This document shows, piece after piece, positions 1 through 7,670 of a stretch of DNA of 34,404 nucleotides. Below the pieces are notes generated by a model. The model was not told the DNA's origin. It saw only the letters and a program-made list of their open reading frames with translations, and did not search any database. A program made the position numbers and the translations under genes. The stretch is from an uncultured Clostridium sp. (lineage in GTDB: Bacteria > Bacillota > Clostridia > Lachnospirales > Lachnospiraceae). The stretch is taken from contig CAMMNN010000037.1 of NCBI GenBank assembly GCA_946498245.1, positions 1 to 34,404 on the forward strand, in the 5' to 3' direction. Each line of letters starts with the position of its first letter. Positions within the stretch are counted from its first letter, which is position 1.

Positions 1-80
1 ATATACATTCCCGGCCTTTTTCTTACCGCTTCCAGACCCTCTAAAATCTGGATTTGATCTGCTCCATATTCAGCGCTCAT
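1..80 (-). CDS. gyrB: DNA gyrase subunit B, N-terminal fragment (runs off the window)
   Basis: Only the first 26 codons are present, on the minus strand. They start with ATG at 80-78 behind a GGAGGAACAAT ribosome binding site and read [20 protein letters not shown] followed by KRPGMY. The stretch [13 protein letters not shown] is the hallmark N-terminus of GyrB, just before the GHKL ATPase core. GyrB supplies the ATPase half of gyrase, which introduces negative supercoils ahead of replication forks. It is the last gene visible in the dnaA-dnaN-yaaA-recF-gyrB series, the usual order beside the origin in Clostridia. ParE shares a similar start, but the position next to recF favours GyrB. Confidence 0.92.
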   Translation of the reverse strand, partial: MSAEYGADQIQILEGLEAVRKRPGMY

Positions 81-97
81 ATTGTTCCTCCTAACGG

Positions 98-1183
98 TTA
101 ATTTTTATTGGCAACAGTTCCATCCGTCACTTGAAAGATTTTGTCAATGGGAAAACGGTGATTGACAAAATCATCCAGCCCGGTACAGGTAATCACTGTT
201 TGTATATGATTGATGCTGGACAGCAGTTGGTTTTGCCTGCTGCTGTCCAATTCCGATAAAACGTCATCCAGAAGAAGAATCGGATAATCCCTGACCATTT
301 TCTTTACCAGCTCGATTTCTGACAGCTTTAACGATAACGCCGCAGTGCGCTGCTGTCCCTGGGAGCCGAATCTGCGTATGTCAACGCCATTGACAATAAA
401 GCTAATGTCGTCTCTGTGGGGTCCGCAAAGGGTCGTTTTCTGCTTTATATCCTGTTCTCTGTTTTTTTTCAGGAGATTTTCAAAATCTTCCGGATTTACA
501 TTGGGTTCGTAACAAATATTTAACTGTTCTCTTTCTCCGGACAGACGCAGATGTATGTCCCGGATCATCTCACTTAGCTGATCCGTAAATTCCTTTCGGT
601 ACTCCATGACCTGTTTCCCATAAGATACCAACTGTTCATCCCACACTTCAAGAGTGGGGCCGTATTCCGGATGAAAAGACAGCTCTTTTAAAAGTTTATT
701 TCTTTGAATTAACGTTTTGTTGTAGCATACCAGGGAATGAACGTAGAGTTTATTGAGCTGGCACAGCTCCAAATCAATAAAACGGCGTCTTTCTGACGGA
801 CCGTTTTTAATGATATTCAAATCCTCCGGTGAGAAAAACACCACATTGGCTATTCCAAACAACTCACTGGCCCTGTGAATAGGGATCCCGTTGACGGCAA
901 TGCCCTTTGTTTTATTTTTCTTTAAATGCATATCAATGCGACAGGGAACCCCGTCTTTCTCAACACATATTTTAATGTGTGATTCGTCTTTTTGAAAGCG
1001 GATCAGTTCCTTGTCTTTTGCTCCCCGGTGGGATTTGGTAGTGCAGCAGACGTAAATTGCCTCTAATATGTTTGTCTTGCCCTGGGCGTTATCCCCGTAA
1101 AGGATATTGGTGCCGGGATTCAGATCCATGTGAAGTTCATGGTAATTCCGATAATCCTGAAGCTCAATAGACGTAATAATCAT
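98..1183 (-). CDS. recF: DNA replication and repair protein RecF
   Basis: A 361-residue SMC-like ATPase that binds DNA at single-strand gaps and helps load RecA during gap repair. Visible motifs are the Walker A loop GDNAQGKTN at residues 30-38, the ABC-type signature [17 protein letters not shown] near residue 274, and the Walker B/D-loop segment [11 protein letters not shown] near residue 300. The length matches the family (about 360-370). The start codon overlaps the stop of yaaA by 4 nt (ATGA), so the two are translationally coupled. gyrB follows after 17 nt. No defect is seen. Confidence 0.97.
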   Translation of the reverse strand: MIITSIELQDYRNYHELHMDLNPGTNILYGDNAQGKTNILEAIYVCCTTKSHRGAKDKELIRFQKDESHIKICVEKDGVPCRIDMHLKKNKTKGIAVNGIPIHRASELFGIANVVFFSPEDLNIIKNGPSERRRFIDLELCQLNKLYVHSLVCYNKTLIQRNKLLKELSFHPEYGPTLEVWDEQLVSYGKQVMEYRKEFTDQLSEMIRDIHLRLSGEREQLNICYEPNVNPEDFENLLKKNREQDIKQKTTLCGPHRDDISFIVNGVDIRRFGSQGQQRTAALSLKLSEIELVKKMVRDYPILLLDDVLSELDSSRQNQLLSSINHIQTVITCTGLDDFVNHRFPIDKIFQVTDGTVANKN

Positions 1184-1389
1184 TTTGTAACTGTAAATGT
1201 GTGTCCCTCATAGGATACCACATCCCCATCTGTCAATTTTTTCCCTCTCTGGTATTCCACAGCTCCATTTACCTGGACTTTTCCTTCCTGAACGGCAAAT
1301 TTCGCTTCAACGCCGGAATCCACAAGTCCGGCCAGCTTTAACGCCTGACCCAGTTTTATAAAATCATCCCGAATCGTAATTGCTTCCAT
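1180..1389 (-). CDS. yaaA: S4-domain RNA-binding protein YaaA
   Basis: A 69-residue protein made almost entirely of one S4 RNA-binding fold. The segment IKLGQALKLAGLVDSG, followed by VQEGKVQVNG and E-Y-Q-R-G-K-K-L, is the classical S4 pattern of a helical pair and a beta turn. Small S4 proteins of this type sit between dnaN and recF in many Firmicutes; the Bacillus relative YaaA has been linked to ribosome assembly. The gene overlaps recF by 4 nt and lies 75 nt downstream of dnaN, so it belongs to the origin-proximal operon. A ribosomal or rRNA target is inferred from the family and cannot be seen here. Confidence 0.9.
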   Translation of the reverse strand: MEAITIRDDFIKLGQALKLAGLVDSGVEAKFAVQEGKVQVNGAVEYQRGKKLTDGDVVSYEGHTFTVTK

Positions 1390-1464
1390 TCTATTTTCCT
1401 TTCCCTTGAAAATTAACAGACCCGCAAATGGTTGTTATAATATTAACGAACTTGTCCGTCCCTG

Positions 1465-2583
1465 TCATACAGAGGCGGCGTTAAAATTTACAGGCAGAAT
1501 CAGGTAAATATAGTGTTCCTCGTCATCACGGATAAAGCATGGGGACTTAGGATTCATCATATAGAGATTGATCTCTTCATCATCAATGACCCGGAGAGCG
1601 TCAATGAGGAACTTGGGATTGAATCCGATCATAATGTCTTTTCCGTTTTTGTGGATCATCACCTGGGCGTTCATAGTTCCGAAACTGGAGTTCAGCTTCA
1701 GGGTCATTTCGTTGTCCGTAATATTGAGGATCAAAGGTTTTTTGTCATTTTCCCTGATTAAGATAGTAGCCCGTTCAATGCAGTCTAAAAATTCTTTTTT
1801 ATTAATTGAAACCTTTGTCTCATAATCGCTGGAAAGCATCTGATTGATCCGGAAATACTCACCTTCAATGAGTCTGGATACCACAATGGTATTATCAAAC
1901 TCGAACATAATGTGGTTCTGGCTAAAGAAAATCAGGACTTCTTTTTCATTGTCGCCGTTTAAAATCTTGCTGACTTCGCTGAGAGTCTTTCCCGGTACAA
2001 TGACTTTTATATTTTCATAGTGATCTTTTAACTCAATATTGCGGATTGAAATCCGGTGTCCGTCCAGAGAAACAACCTTTAATTCATTTTCAGAAACCTC
2101 GAATAATTCTCCTGTCATCATTTTATTGCTGTCGTTGGGAGAAATGGAAAAAATGGTCTGCCGGATCAGTTCTTTTAAAGTAAATTGAGAAAGGCAGATG
2201 TATTGATCCTTTTCAATATATGGAATATAAGAAAATTCGTCGCCGTCTCTTCCCTGTATGGTAAATACTGAGTTTTCACAGGAAATGACTGTTGCAAGTT
2301 TTTCGTCGCTTTCAATGGTAATTTCAGAATCTTCTCCGGAAAGCTTGCGGATAATTTCTGAAAACAGTTTGGCGTCCAGAGCGATTTTTCCTCTTTCTAA
2401 AATAACGCCTTCAACCTTTGTTTCAATTCCAAGTTCCATGTCGTTACCAGTTAATTTTATATCGGTACCGGATGCATCAATTAAGATACATTCTAATATG
2501 GACATGGTTGTTTTAGAAGGAACCGCTTTTAGTACAATGTTAATGCCGTTTAAGAGAGCGTCTTTTTGGAATGTCAGCTTCAT
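1465..2583 (-). CDS. dnaN: DNA polymerase III beta subunit (sliding clamp)
   Basis: A 372-residue sliding clamp that tethers the replicative polymerase to DNA and serves as docking platform for replication and repair proteins. It begins MKLTFQKDALLNGINIVLKAV and shows the expected three repeated beta-clamp domains of about 120 residues. The C-terminus YLILPVNFNAASV is a version of the conserved end that lines the client-peptide pocket. Length is normal. AAGGAG lies about 13 nt upstream of the ATG, a slightly long spacing. The gene follows dnaA after 259 nt, and that gap holds DnaA boxes, so dnaN may have its own promoter as well as read-through from dnaA. Confidence 0.97.
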   Translation of the reverse strand: MKLTFQKDALLNGINIVLKAVPSKTTMSILECILIDASGTDIKLTGNDMELGIETKVEGVILERGKIALDAKLFSEIIRKLSGEDSEITIESDEKLATVISCENSVFTIQGRDGDEFSYIPYIEKDQYICLSQFTLKELIRQTIFSISPNDSNKMMTGELFEVSENELKVVSLDGHRISIRNIELKDHYENIKVIVPGKTLSEVSKILNGDNEKEVLIFFSQNHIMFEFDNTIVVSRLIEGEYFRINQMLSSDYETKVSINKKEFLDCIERATILIRENDKKPLILNITDNEMTLKLNSSFGTMNAQVMIHKNGKDIMIGFNPKFLIDALRVIDDEEINLYMMNPKSPCFIRDDEEHYIYLILPVNFNAASV

Positions 2584-2730
2584 AATTGTTAATAACTCCT
2601 TTGCTTGAGAGAATCAAAATAATGAGATAGATATAAAGTTTATTTCCGTAGTAATCGCAGTAGGGGCTGTGAATTTGTGTAAAAGCCTGAAATCCTAAGT
2701 TTAGAGAGGATTTTAGGGTGTTTATAACTA

Positions 2731-2855
2731 TGTGAATAAGCCTTGTTAATTTAAAATGTTTCTGAAGGGTTATCCACATGGAAAAATGGCGGTACTTTCT
2801 GTACGAATTTATTCACAGCATATCCACAAAACTGTAAACAGTTTATTGTGGATTA
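2731..2855. promoter_or_regulatory. Secondary DnaA-box cluster in the dnaA-dnaN gap
   Basis: The AT-rich gap downstream of dnaA holds several 9-mers matching the DnaA box TTATCCACA. There is an exact copy at 2770-2778, TTATTCACA at 2809-2817, ATATCCACA at 2820-2828, TTATTCACA on the minus strand at 2731-2739, and a one-mismatch box over the dnaA stop codon near 2847-2855. With the larger upstream cluster this gives a two-part origin like that of Bacillus subtilis, in which unwinding occurs on the dnaN side. The boxes are seen directly; the unwinding role is inferred. Confidence 0.75.
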
Positions 2856-4219
2856 ATTTTTTTCTTCAAAATCTCAATAGTATTTTGAAGAGCCGGATCT
2901 TTGGGAAGATCTTTCGTAATTTTTTCAATTCCATGAATGACCGTAGTGTGATCCCGTCCCCCCAAAAATTTGCCGATTTGCTGCAGGGGAGTGCTGGTCA
3001 TATTCCGGCACAGATACATGACAATCTGTCTGGCATTGGCGATCTCTTTATTGCGTTTCTGCCCTAGTATATCGATGGCCTGGATATTTAAATGGTCGGA
3101 AACGATCTGGAGGATCAAGTCGGGAGTGACTTCTCTGGCGGCGTTTGGGGAAATCAGATCCTTCAGGGCCTCTTCCGCCAGACCGGTGGTAATTTCCAGA
3201 TTGTTCAGTTTGGAGAGGGCCACGATTTTGGTGAGTGCCCCTTCCAGTTCCCGGATATTGGATTTAATATTGGTAGCAATGTATTTAATTACTTCATTGT
3301 CAATATTGTATCCTTCCATTTCCTCTTTTTTACGGAGGATTGCCATACGTGTTTCGTAATCAGGAGATTGAATATCTACAGTCAGACCCCATTCAAAGCG
3401 GGAGCGAAGGCGCTCTTCCAGAGTTTCGATCTCTTTAGGAGGCTTATCTGAGGAGATAATAATCTGCTTTTTGGCTTCATGGAGTGCGTTAAAGGTATGG
3501 AAAAATTCCTCCTGAGTACTCTCTTTTCCGATAATGAACTGTATATCGTCAATGAGCAGAACGTCGTTATTGCGGTATTTTTCCCGAAATTCCGTAGTGG
3601 TAATGTTGTTTTTATTTCGTATGGCGTCAATCAGCTCATTGGTAAATTTTTCGGAAGTAACGTATAAAACCTTTGCATTAGGATTATTTTTTAATATAAA
3701 GTGAGCAATGGAATGCATCAGGTGAGTTTTTCCCAGTCCCACTCCTCCATAAATAAAAAGAGGATTGTAGATTTCTCCCGGAGATTCCGCAACTGCAAGA
3801 GATGCGGCGTGGGCCAGATTATTGTTAGCGCCTACCACGAAGGTATCAAAGGTATATTTTGGATTTAAATTGGCGCTTTGGATAATTTCCGGGCTGACCT
3901 CTTTTGTATTCTTTTTAATAAGAAGGTTTTCTGTAGAAGGAGCCATGGAATCCGCTTCATCTTTGGAAATAAAAAGGAGCTGGCATTCAACGCCCATTTT
4001 TTCTGCAATGGAAACCTCCAGGGGCAGACCGTATTTTTTCCGGATATACCCAATCATGTTGCTGTCGGGGACGACAATAGTAACCTTATTTCCATCTACA
4101 GAATGGACTTTCAGTGGAAGAAGCCATGTTTTGAAAGAAATATCCATGATTTCGTGTTCTTCCTTCATATAAAGCAGGATGTCATCCCAATTCTGCTGTA
4201 ATTTTTCTAACATTTCCAT
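2843..4219 (-). CDS. dnaA: Chromosomal replication initiator protein DnaA
   Basis: A 458-residue AAA+ initiator that binds DnaA boxes and opens the origin when ATP-bound. Domain I (residues 1-90) interacts with helicase-loading partners. A linker follows, then the ATPase with Walker A GGVGLGKTH at residues 158-166 and Walker B VLLIDDIQF near residue 220. The C-terminal helix-turn-helix carries the DnaA signature GGRDHTTVIHG near residue 425, which reads the boxes. Length is typical. It is transcribed leftward from the origin. A plausible minus-strand promoter has -10 TAAAAT at 4271-4276 and -35 TTGAAA at 4294-4299 with a 17-nt spacer, next to the box cluster, which would allow autoregulation. 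Confidence 0.98.
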   Translation of the reverse strand: MEMLEKLQQNWDDILLYMKEEHEIMDISFKTWLLPLKVHSVDGNKVTIVVPDSNMIGYIRKKYGLPLEVSIAEKMGVECQLLFISKDEADSMAPSTENLLIKKNTKEVSPEIIQSANLNPKYTFDTFVVGANNNLAHAASLAVAESPGEIYNPLFIYGGVGLGKTHLMHSIAHFILKNNPNAKVLYVTSEKFTNELIDAIRNKNNITTTEFREKYRNNDVLLIDDIQFIIGKESTQEEFFHTFNALHEAKKQIIISSDKPPKEIETLEERLRSRFEWGLTVDIQSPDYETRMAILRKKEEMEGYNIDNEVIKYIATNIKSNIRELEGALTKIVALSKLNNLEITTGLAEEALKDLISPNAAREVTPDLILQIVSDHLNIQAIDILGQKRNKEIANARQIVMYLCRNMTSTPLQQIGKFLGGRDHTTVIHGIEKITKDLPKDPALQNTIEILKKKINPQ

Positions 4220-4270
4220 TCTCCTAAATCTATAAAAATCAATAATGCATACTAGCCCAATCTAAATTAC

Positions 4271-4299
4271 ATTTTATACTAAATGGAATAATATTTCAA
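4271..4299 (-). promoter_or_regulatory. Candidate dnaA promoter
   Basis: On the minus strand, TTGAAA (4294-4299) and TAAAAT (4271-4276) are separated by 17 nt, about 50 nt upstream of the dnaA start. The nearest DnaA box (4327-4335) lies just upstream of the -35, as expected for a DnaA-autoregulated promoter. It was called by pattern match only. Confidence 0.5.
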
Positions 4300-4597
4300 T
4301 GAAAATACAAAAACTTTAAAAAAAATTGTGGATAACTTATGGATAAATCTGTGGAAACTATGTGAAACACCTGTGGAAGAAAGAAAAAGCTTTCGGTTAT
4401 CCACACACTGTTGAAAAGAAAAAGCATAGATTATAAACAGCGTAAATTTGCTGTAAATTTAAAGAAAAGCAGGACAGGCATGTGGAAATATAAAAGTTAT
4501 CCTTATACTTATCCACAATTTATCCACACTTTGGGGATAACGTTATGTAAATTAACAATCAGCTCAGGAAAATAGGAAAGTTTTTATGAAAATATGC

Positions 4598-4626
4598 TTG
4601 ACGTAGCCTTGTTCCTTCGATATAAT
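4598..4626 (+). promoter_or_regulatory. rpmH promoter
   Basis: TTGACG (4598-4603) and TATAAT (4621-4626) with a 17-nt spacer form a near-consensus sigma-A promoter. It sits about 80 nt upstream of rpmH, outside the DnaA-box cluster. Confidence 0.85.
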
Positions 4627-4707
4627 CAAGAGGATGTTTAACTAAAATAGTCGGAATATGTTTACTCATATTAAGAAGATATTGGTAAGAGGAGGTGTCC
4701 TGTATTT

Positions 4708-4842
4708 ATGAAAATGACATTTCAGCCTAAAAAGAGGCAGAGATCAAAAGTTCATGGCTTCAGAGCTAGAATAAGCAGCGCAGGTGGAAGAAAAGTCTTA
4801 GCTGCAAGAAGAGCAAAAGGAAGAGCTAAGTTATCCGCTTAA
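4708..4842 (+). CDS. rpmH: 50S ribosomal protein L34
   Basis: A 44-codon gene reading [20 protein letters not shown] and ending [12 protein letters not shown]. This is the very basic, highly conserved L34 sequence with the [15 protein letters not shown] core that packs into 23S rRNA. The ribosome binding site AGAGGAGGTG lies about 12 nt upstream. It is the first gene rightward of oriC, the position it holds in most bacteria, and has its own strong promoter at 4598-4626. A hairpin with a T-run follows it, so most transcripts probably end before rnpA. Confidence 0.97.
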   Translation: MKMTFQPKKRQRSKVHGFRARISSAGGRKVLAARRAKGRAKLSA

Positions 4843-4850
4843 ATGTGAGA

Positions 4851-4876
4851 GGCCGCAAGTAATTGTGGCCTTTTTT
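4851..4876 (+). terminator. Rho-independent terminator after rpmH
   Basis: The arms GGCCGCAA and TTGTGGCC (one G-U pair) enclose a short loop and are followed by six T residues. The T-run is also the start of the next inverted repeat (4873-4911). Confidence 0.8.
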
Positions 4877-5007
4877 GTATAACAGGAAACGGTGTTCCCT
4901 GCTATACAAAAGTCTTTGGCGCACTCCGCGCAGCGGAAAATGGCTGTTTACGCAGCCGCGCTCCGGCGCGTGTGTGCGTAGGGCGCACACTTTTTATAAC
5001 AGGAAAA
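4873..5007. repeat. Hairpin-rich intergenic element between rpmH and rnpA
   Basis: It opens with an 18-nt inverted repeat (4873-4890 against 4894-4911, two mismatches), whose left arm includes GTATAACAGGAAAC. Several GC-rich hairpins follow: a GGCTG/CAGCC stem, a CGCG/CGCG stem, and a GTGTGCG/CGCACAC stem with a T-run. The element closes with a further copy of the arm motif, ATAACAGGAAA, near 4997, which supplies the rnpA ribosome binding site. Its composition differs from the AT-rich neighbours. The architecture resembles the element at 22552-22693. It is probably a dispersed non-coding repeat; the family could not be named. Confidence 0.55.
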
Positions 5008-5010
5008 TAC

Positions 5011-5355
5011 ATGAAACGATTTAGTTCAATTAAGAAAAACAGGGATTTTCAGAGGGTGTACGAAAACGGGAAATCCTACGCAAACAAAAGATTGGTTATG
5101 TATGTGGCGGAAAATGGATTGGAAGAAACCAGAATCGGTATTTCAGTCAGTAAAAAGGTTGGAAACAGTGTGGTCCGCCATCGCATGACACGGTTAATCA
5201 GAGAGATATTCCGCTTAAAAAAGGCAAATATTCGAAGTGGGTTAGACATCATAACGGTTGTCCGGGTGGCAGCAAAAGAATCCGATTATAAAGAATTAGA
5301 AGGCGCCTTTTGGCACCTGTGCGGACTGCATAACATCAAATTAGAATCGAAGTGA
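5011..5355 (+). CDS. rnpA: Ribonuclease P protein component
   Basis: The 114-residue basic protein partner of the RNase P ribozyme, which trims 5' leaders from tRNA precursors. The start ATG at 5011 follows AGGAAA. An upstream in-frame GTG at 4972 would add 13 residues that do not fit the family and would read through the hairpin element. The signature region [20 protein letters not shown] corresponds to the RNA-binding RNR motif, here with RHRMTR. The N-terminus [20 protein letters not shown] is typical, as is the length. yidD starts 7 nt after it and yidC follows. Confidence 0.96.
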   Translation: MKRFSSIKKNRDFQRVYENGKSYANKRLVMYVAENGLEETRIGISVSKKVGNSVVRHRMTRLIREIFRLKKANIRSGLDIITVVRVAAKESDYKELEGAFWHLCGLHNIKLESK

Positions 5356-5362
5356 TCTTATT

Positions 5363-5578
5363 ATGATAGCAAAAATTTTTATTTTGTTAATCCGGGGGTA
5401 TCAGATTTTTTTATCGCCTCTGAAGGTTAGGACTCACTGTATTTACACGCCTACGTGTTCTCAATACGCCATTGAAGCACTGCAGAAGTACGGCGCGTTA
5501 AAAGGTACATGGTTGGCTTGTAAAAGGATCCTGCGTTGTAATCCTTTTGCAAAAGGCGGTTATGATCCAGTTCCGTAA
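5363..5578 (+). CDS. yidD: Membrane protein insertion efficiency factor YidD
   Basis: A 71-residue small protein that assists YidC-dependent insertion of inner-membrane proteins at the cytoplasmic face. The N-terminus (residues 1-18) is an amphipathic or hydrophobic helix. The conserved core is [14 protein letters not shown], followed by the [14 protein letters not shown] ending. These are the defining YidD motifs (cysteine-containing PTCSxY and RCNPxxxGGxDPVP). It is spaced 7 nt from rnpA and 18 nt from yidC, so the three are almost certainly co-transcribed. Confidence 0.96.
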   Translation: MIAKIFILLIRGYQIFLSPLKVRTHCIYTPTCSQYAIEALQKYGALKGTWLACKRILRCNPFAKGGYDPVP

Positions 5579-5596
5579 AATCAAGGAGGTAATCCA

Positions 5597-6856
5597 TTGG
5601 AAACGCTATTATTAACAAAAGCAAATAACTTTTTTTCGTTTGGTCCGGTAGCGGATATTCTGGGCTGGATCATGGATCTATTGTTTCGGTTTACGAATCT
5701 TTTCGGAATCGTCAACATAGGTCTTTGTATTATTCTGTTTACGGCAGTTATTAAATTGGTTTTGTTTCCTTTAACCATCAAACAGCAGAAGTCTTCTAAA
5801 TTAATGGCGGTTATGCAGCCGGAAATGAAGATGATTCAGGAAAAGTATAAAGGAAAGACGGATCAGCAGTCTATGATGATGCAGAACCAGGAAATGAAGG
5901 CATTGTATGAAAAATACGGCACTTCTATGACCGGCGGCTGTCTGCAGCTCATTATTCAGATGCCAATTCTGTTTGCATTGTATCAGGTTATTTTGAATAT
6001 TCCTGCGTATGTTCCGTCTGTCCGCGCTGTATTTGATACGGTTGTAAATGCCATTGGCGGTATGAATGCAGCCGATGTTTTAACACAGTTCGCTACGGAT
6101 AATAATATTTCCATGGCTACCATTAAGGCAATTACAGACACTGACAAAATTGTGGACTTGCTTTATAAGCTGACTCCCAGCCAATGGACTGGCCTGGAGG
6201 CGTTATTCCCTCAGGCACAGCAGGTGATTCATGAGTGTGCTCTTCAGATTGAAAGCATGAACAGCTTCTTAGGACTGAATCTGACAGAGGCTCCCTGGCA
6301 GGGACTTACGCCGAATCTGGCGTGGCTGATTCCCATTGCCTCCGGTCTGGCTCAGTGGTATAGTACAAAACTGATGACGGCTAATCAGACAGTGGCAACG
6401 GATGAGAATACGCCAGGGGCTTCTATGATGAAGTCTATGAACATCTATATGCCCTTAATGTCTGTTTTCTTCTGTTTTACCTTTGCATCCGGCGTTGGTT
6501 TATACTGGGTTTCCAGTAGTGTGTTTATGATTATTCAGCAGATGGCTGTCAACGCTTACTTAAAGAAAATCGATGTAGATGAGATGGTAAAGCAGAACAT
6601 TGAAAAAGCCAACAAGAAGAGGGCTAAACAGGGCCTTCCTCCTGTAAAACAGAATCAAAACGCCAGCCTGGACTGGAAGCATATCCAGCAGGAAAATGAA
6701 AAGCGTGAAGCGGCTCGTATGGAGAAGATTGCAAAAAGTCAGGCTCAGGCAAAGGAATCCACGGAGTATTATAATCAGAATGCAAAGCCGGGAAGCCTTG
6801 CGGCAAAAGCGGGTATGGTACAGAAATATAATGAAAAGCACGAGAAGCGTAAATAA
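5597..6856 (+). CDS. yidC: Membrane protein insertase YidC/SpoIIIJ
   Basis: A 419-residue insertase that releases membrane proteins into the lipid bilayer, alone or with SecYEG. The start is TTG behind a perfect AAGGAGGT at 5584-5591. Hydrophobic segments lie around residues 20-60, 115-135, 230-250 and 280-310. No lipobox is visible at the N-terminus. The position in the first membrane segment that usually carries the groove arginine appears as lysine (FTAVIKLVLFPLT, Lys53), which keeps the positive charge. The last 90 residues form a lysine- and glutamine-rich cytoplasmic tail, probably helical, that may contact the ribosome. It stands in the canonical rnpA-yidD-yidC-jag order. Confidence 0.96.
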   Translation: METLLLTKANNFFSFGPVADILGWIMDLLFRFTNLFGIVNIGLCIILFTAVIKLVLFPLTIKQQKSSKLMAVMQPEMKMIQEKYKGKTDQQSMMMQNQEMKALYEKYGTSMTGGCLQLIIQMPILFALYQVILNIPAYVPSVRAVFDTVVNAIGGMNAADVLTQFATDNNISMATIKAITDTDKIVDLLYKLTPSQWTGLEALFPQAQQVIHECALQIESMNSFLGLNLTEAPWQGLTPNLAWLIPIASGLAQWYSTKLMTANQTVATDENTPGASMMKSMNIYMPLMSVFFCFTFASGVGLYWVSSSVFMIIQQMAVNAYLKKIDVDEMVKQNIEKANKKRAKQGLPPVKQNQNASLDWKHIQQENEKREAARMEKIAKSQAQAKESTEYYNQNAKPGSLAAKAGMVQKYNEKHEKRK

Positions 6857-6873
6857 TCAGGAGGGGTTTTGCC

Positions 6874-7545
6874 ATGGAAATGATTACAATTTCTGCAAAA
6901 ACAGTGGATGAAGCGGTTACAAAGGCATTGATTCAGTTAGAAACCACCAGTGATAAACTGATTTATGAAGTTGTGGAAAAGGGCAGCACCGGTTTTTTGG
7001 GGATCGGAGCAAAGCCGGCTATTATTAAGGCCGGAAAAAAGGTGACGCCGGAAGACAAGGCCAGGGATTTTCTGAACCAGGTATTTGAAGCCATGGGACT
7101 GGCTGTTGTTATAGAAGTAAATTACAATGAAGAAGAGAAGGAAATGTCCATTAATCTGGTTGGAGATGATATGGGAATCCTTATCGGCAAGAGAGGGCAG
7201 ACCTTAGATTCTCTTCAATACCTGGTAAGCATGGTTTTAAACAAAGAGAGCGACGGGTATCTGAGAGTGAAGCTGGATACGGAAAATTACCGTTCCAGAA
7301 GAAAAGAAACTCTGGAAACCTTAGCGAAAAATATTGCTTACAAGGTGAAAAGGACAAAGAGAAGCGTTTCTCTGGAGCCTATGAATCCTTATGAAAGAAG
7401 AATTATCCATGCGGCTCTTCAGAATGATAAGTATGTTACCACCAGAAGCGAAGGGGAAGAGCCTTTCCGCCACGTAGTTATTTTCTTAAAGAGGGAGACT
7501 GGCAGAAGGGATCGTCTGGCTAATAAGGAAAAAAAGGAAATATAG
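6874..7545 (+). CDS. jag: RNA-binding protein Jag/KhpB
   Basis: A 223-residue protein with the three-part Jag architecture. A Jag-N domain (residues 1-52, with STGFLGIGAKPAII) is followed by a KH domain (about 80-155, with GILIGKRGQTLDSLQYL carrying the GxxG loop) and a C-terminal R3H domain (about 160-215, with NPYERRIIHAAL). In Gram-positive bacteria KhpB pairs with KhpA and affects RNA handling and cell elongation or sporulation. The start ATG at 6874 follows AGGAGGGG. It lies 17 nt after yidC, and a terminator follows at 7571, so this operon ends here. Confidence 0.95.
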   Translation: MEMITISAKTVDEAVTKALIQLETTSDKLIYEVVEKGSTGFLGIGAKPAIIKAGKKVTPEDKARDFLNQVFEAMGLAVVIEVNYNEEEKEMSINLVGDDMGILIGKRGQTLDSLQYLVSMVLNKESDGYLRVKLDTENYRSRRKETLETLAKNIAYKVKRTKRSVSLEPMNPYERRIIHAALQNDKYVTTRSEGEEPFRHVVIFLKRETGRRDRLANKEKKEI

Positions 7546-7570
7546 GATAAAACATATAGCGCAGAAAGAT

Positions 7571-7631
7571 GATGCTGCCAGGGCATGTCGGATGGTTGGA
7601 AAACCGCTGGCAGTCAGGCAGCATCTTTTTT
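7571..7631 (+). terminator. Terminator after jag
   Basis: The perfect arms GATGCTGCC (7571-7579) and GGCAGCATC (7617-7625) are followed by a T-run. The 37-nt interior can fold further, with CCAG/CTGG closing and a small GGTT-GGAA-AACC hairpin. The branched loop is larger than usual for a terminator. Confidence 0.8.
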
Positions 7632-7670
7632 ATTCTATAGATTGGCAGTTTTAGAAAAGAGGGCGGCAGA

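Larger units (their letters stand above)
4220..4707. other. Replication origin oriC (dnaA-rpmH intergenic region)
   Basis: This 488-nt gene-free stretch separates divergent dnaA and rpmH. It holds exact DnaA boxes (TTATCCACA) on the minus strand at 4327-4335 and on the plus strand at 4397-4405, 4509-4517 and 4520-4528. Near matches occur at 4532-4540 (TGGGGATAA) and as several TGTGGAAA/TGTGAAAC words between 4345 and 4380. Two exact boxes (4509-4528) are almost adjacent, as in strong DnaA-binding cores. The flanks are AT-rich, and genes on both sides point away, which fits bidirectional replication starting here. The rpmH promoter lies at its right edge. Strand-bias reversal would confirm it but was not computed. 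Confidence 0.92.

Noticed and set aside
1513-2608. Open frames on the plus strand opposite dnaN (82, 85 and 116 codons) and similar ones opposite dnaA and mnmG
   Set aside because: They are shadows of well-conserved genes on the other strand, lack ribosome binding sites and resemble no family.
4972-5010. Upstream GTG start for rnpA
   Set aside because: The added residues come from the hairpin element and do not match RnpA; ATG 5011 has its own ribosome binding site.
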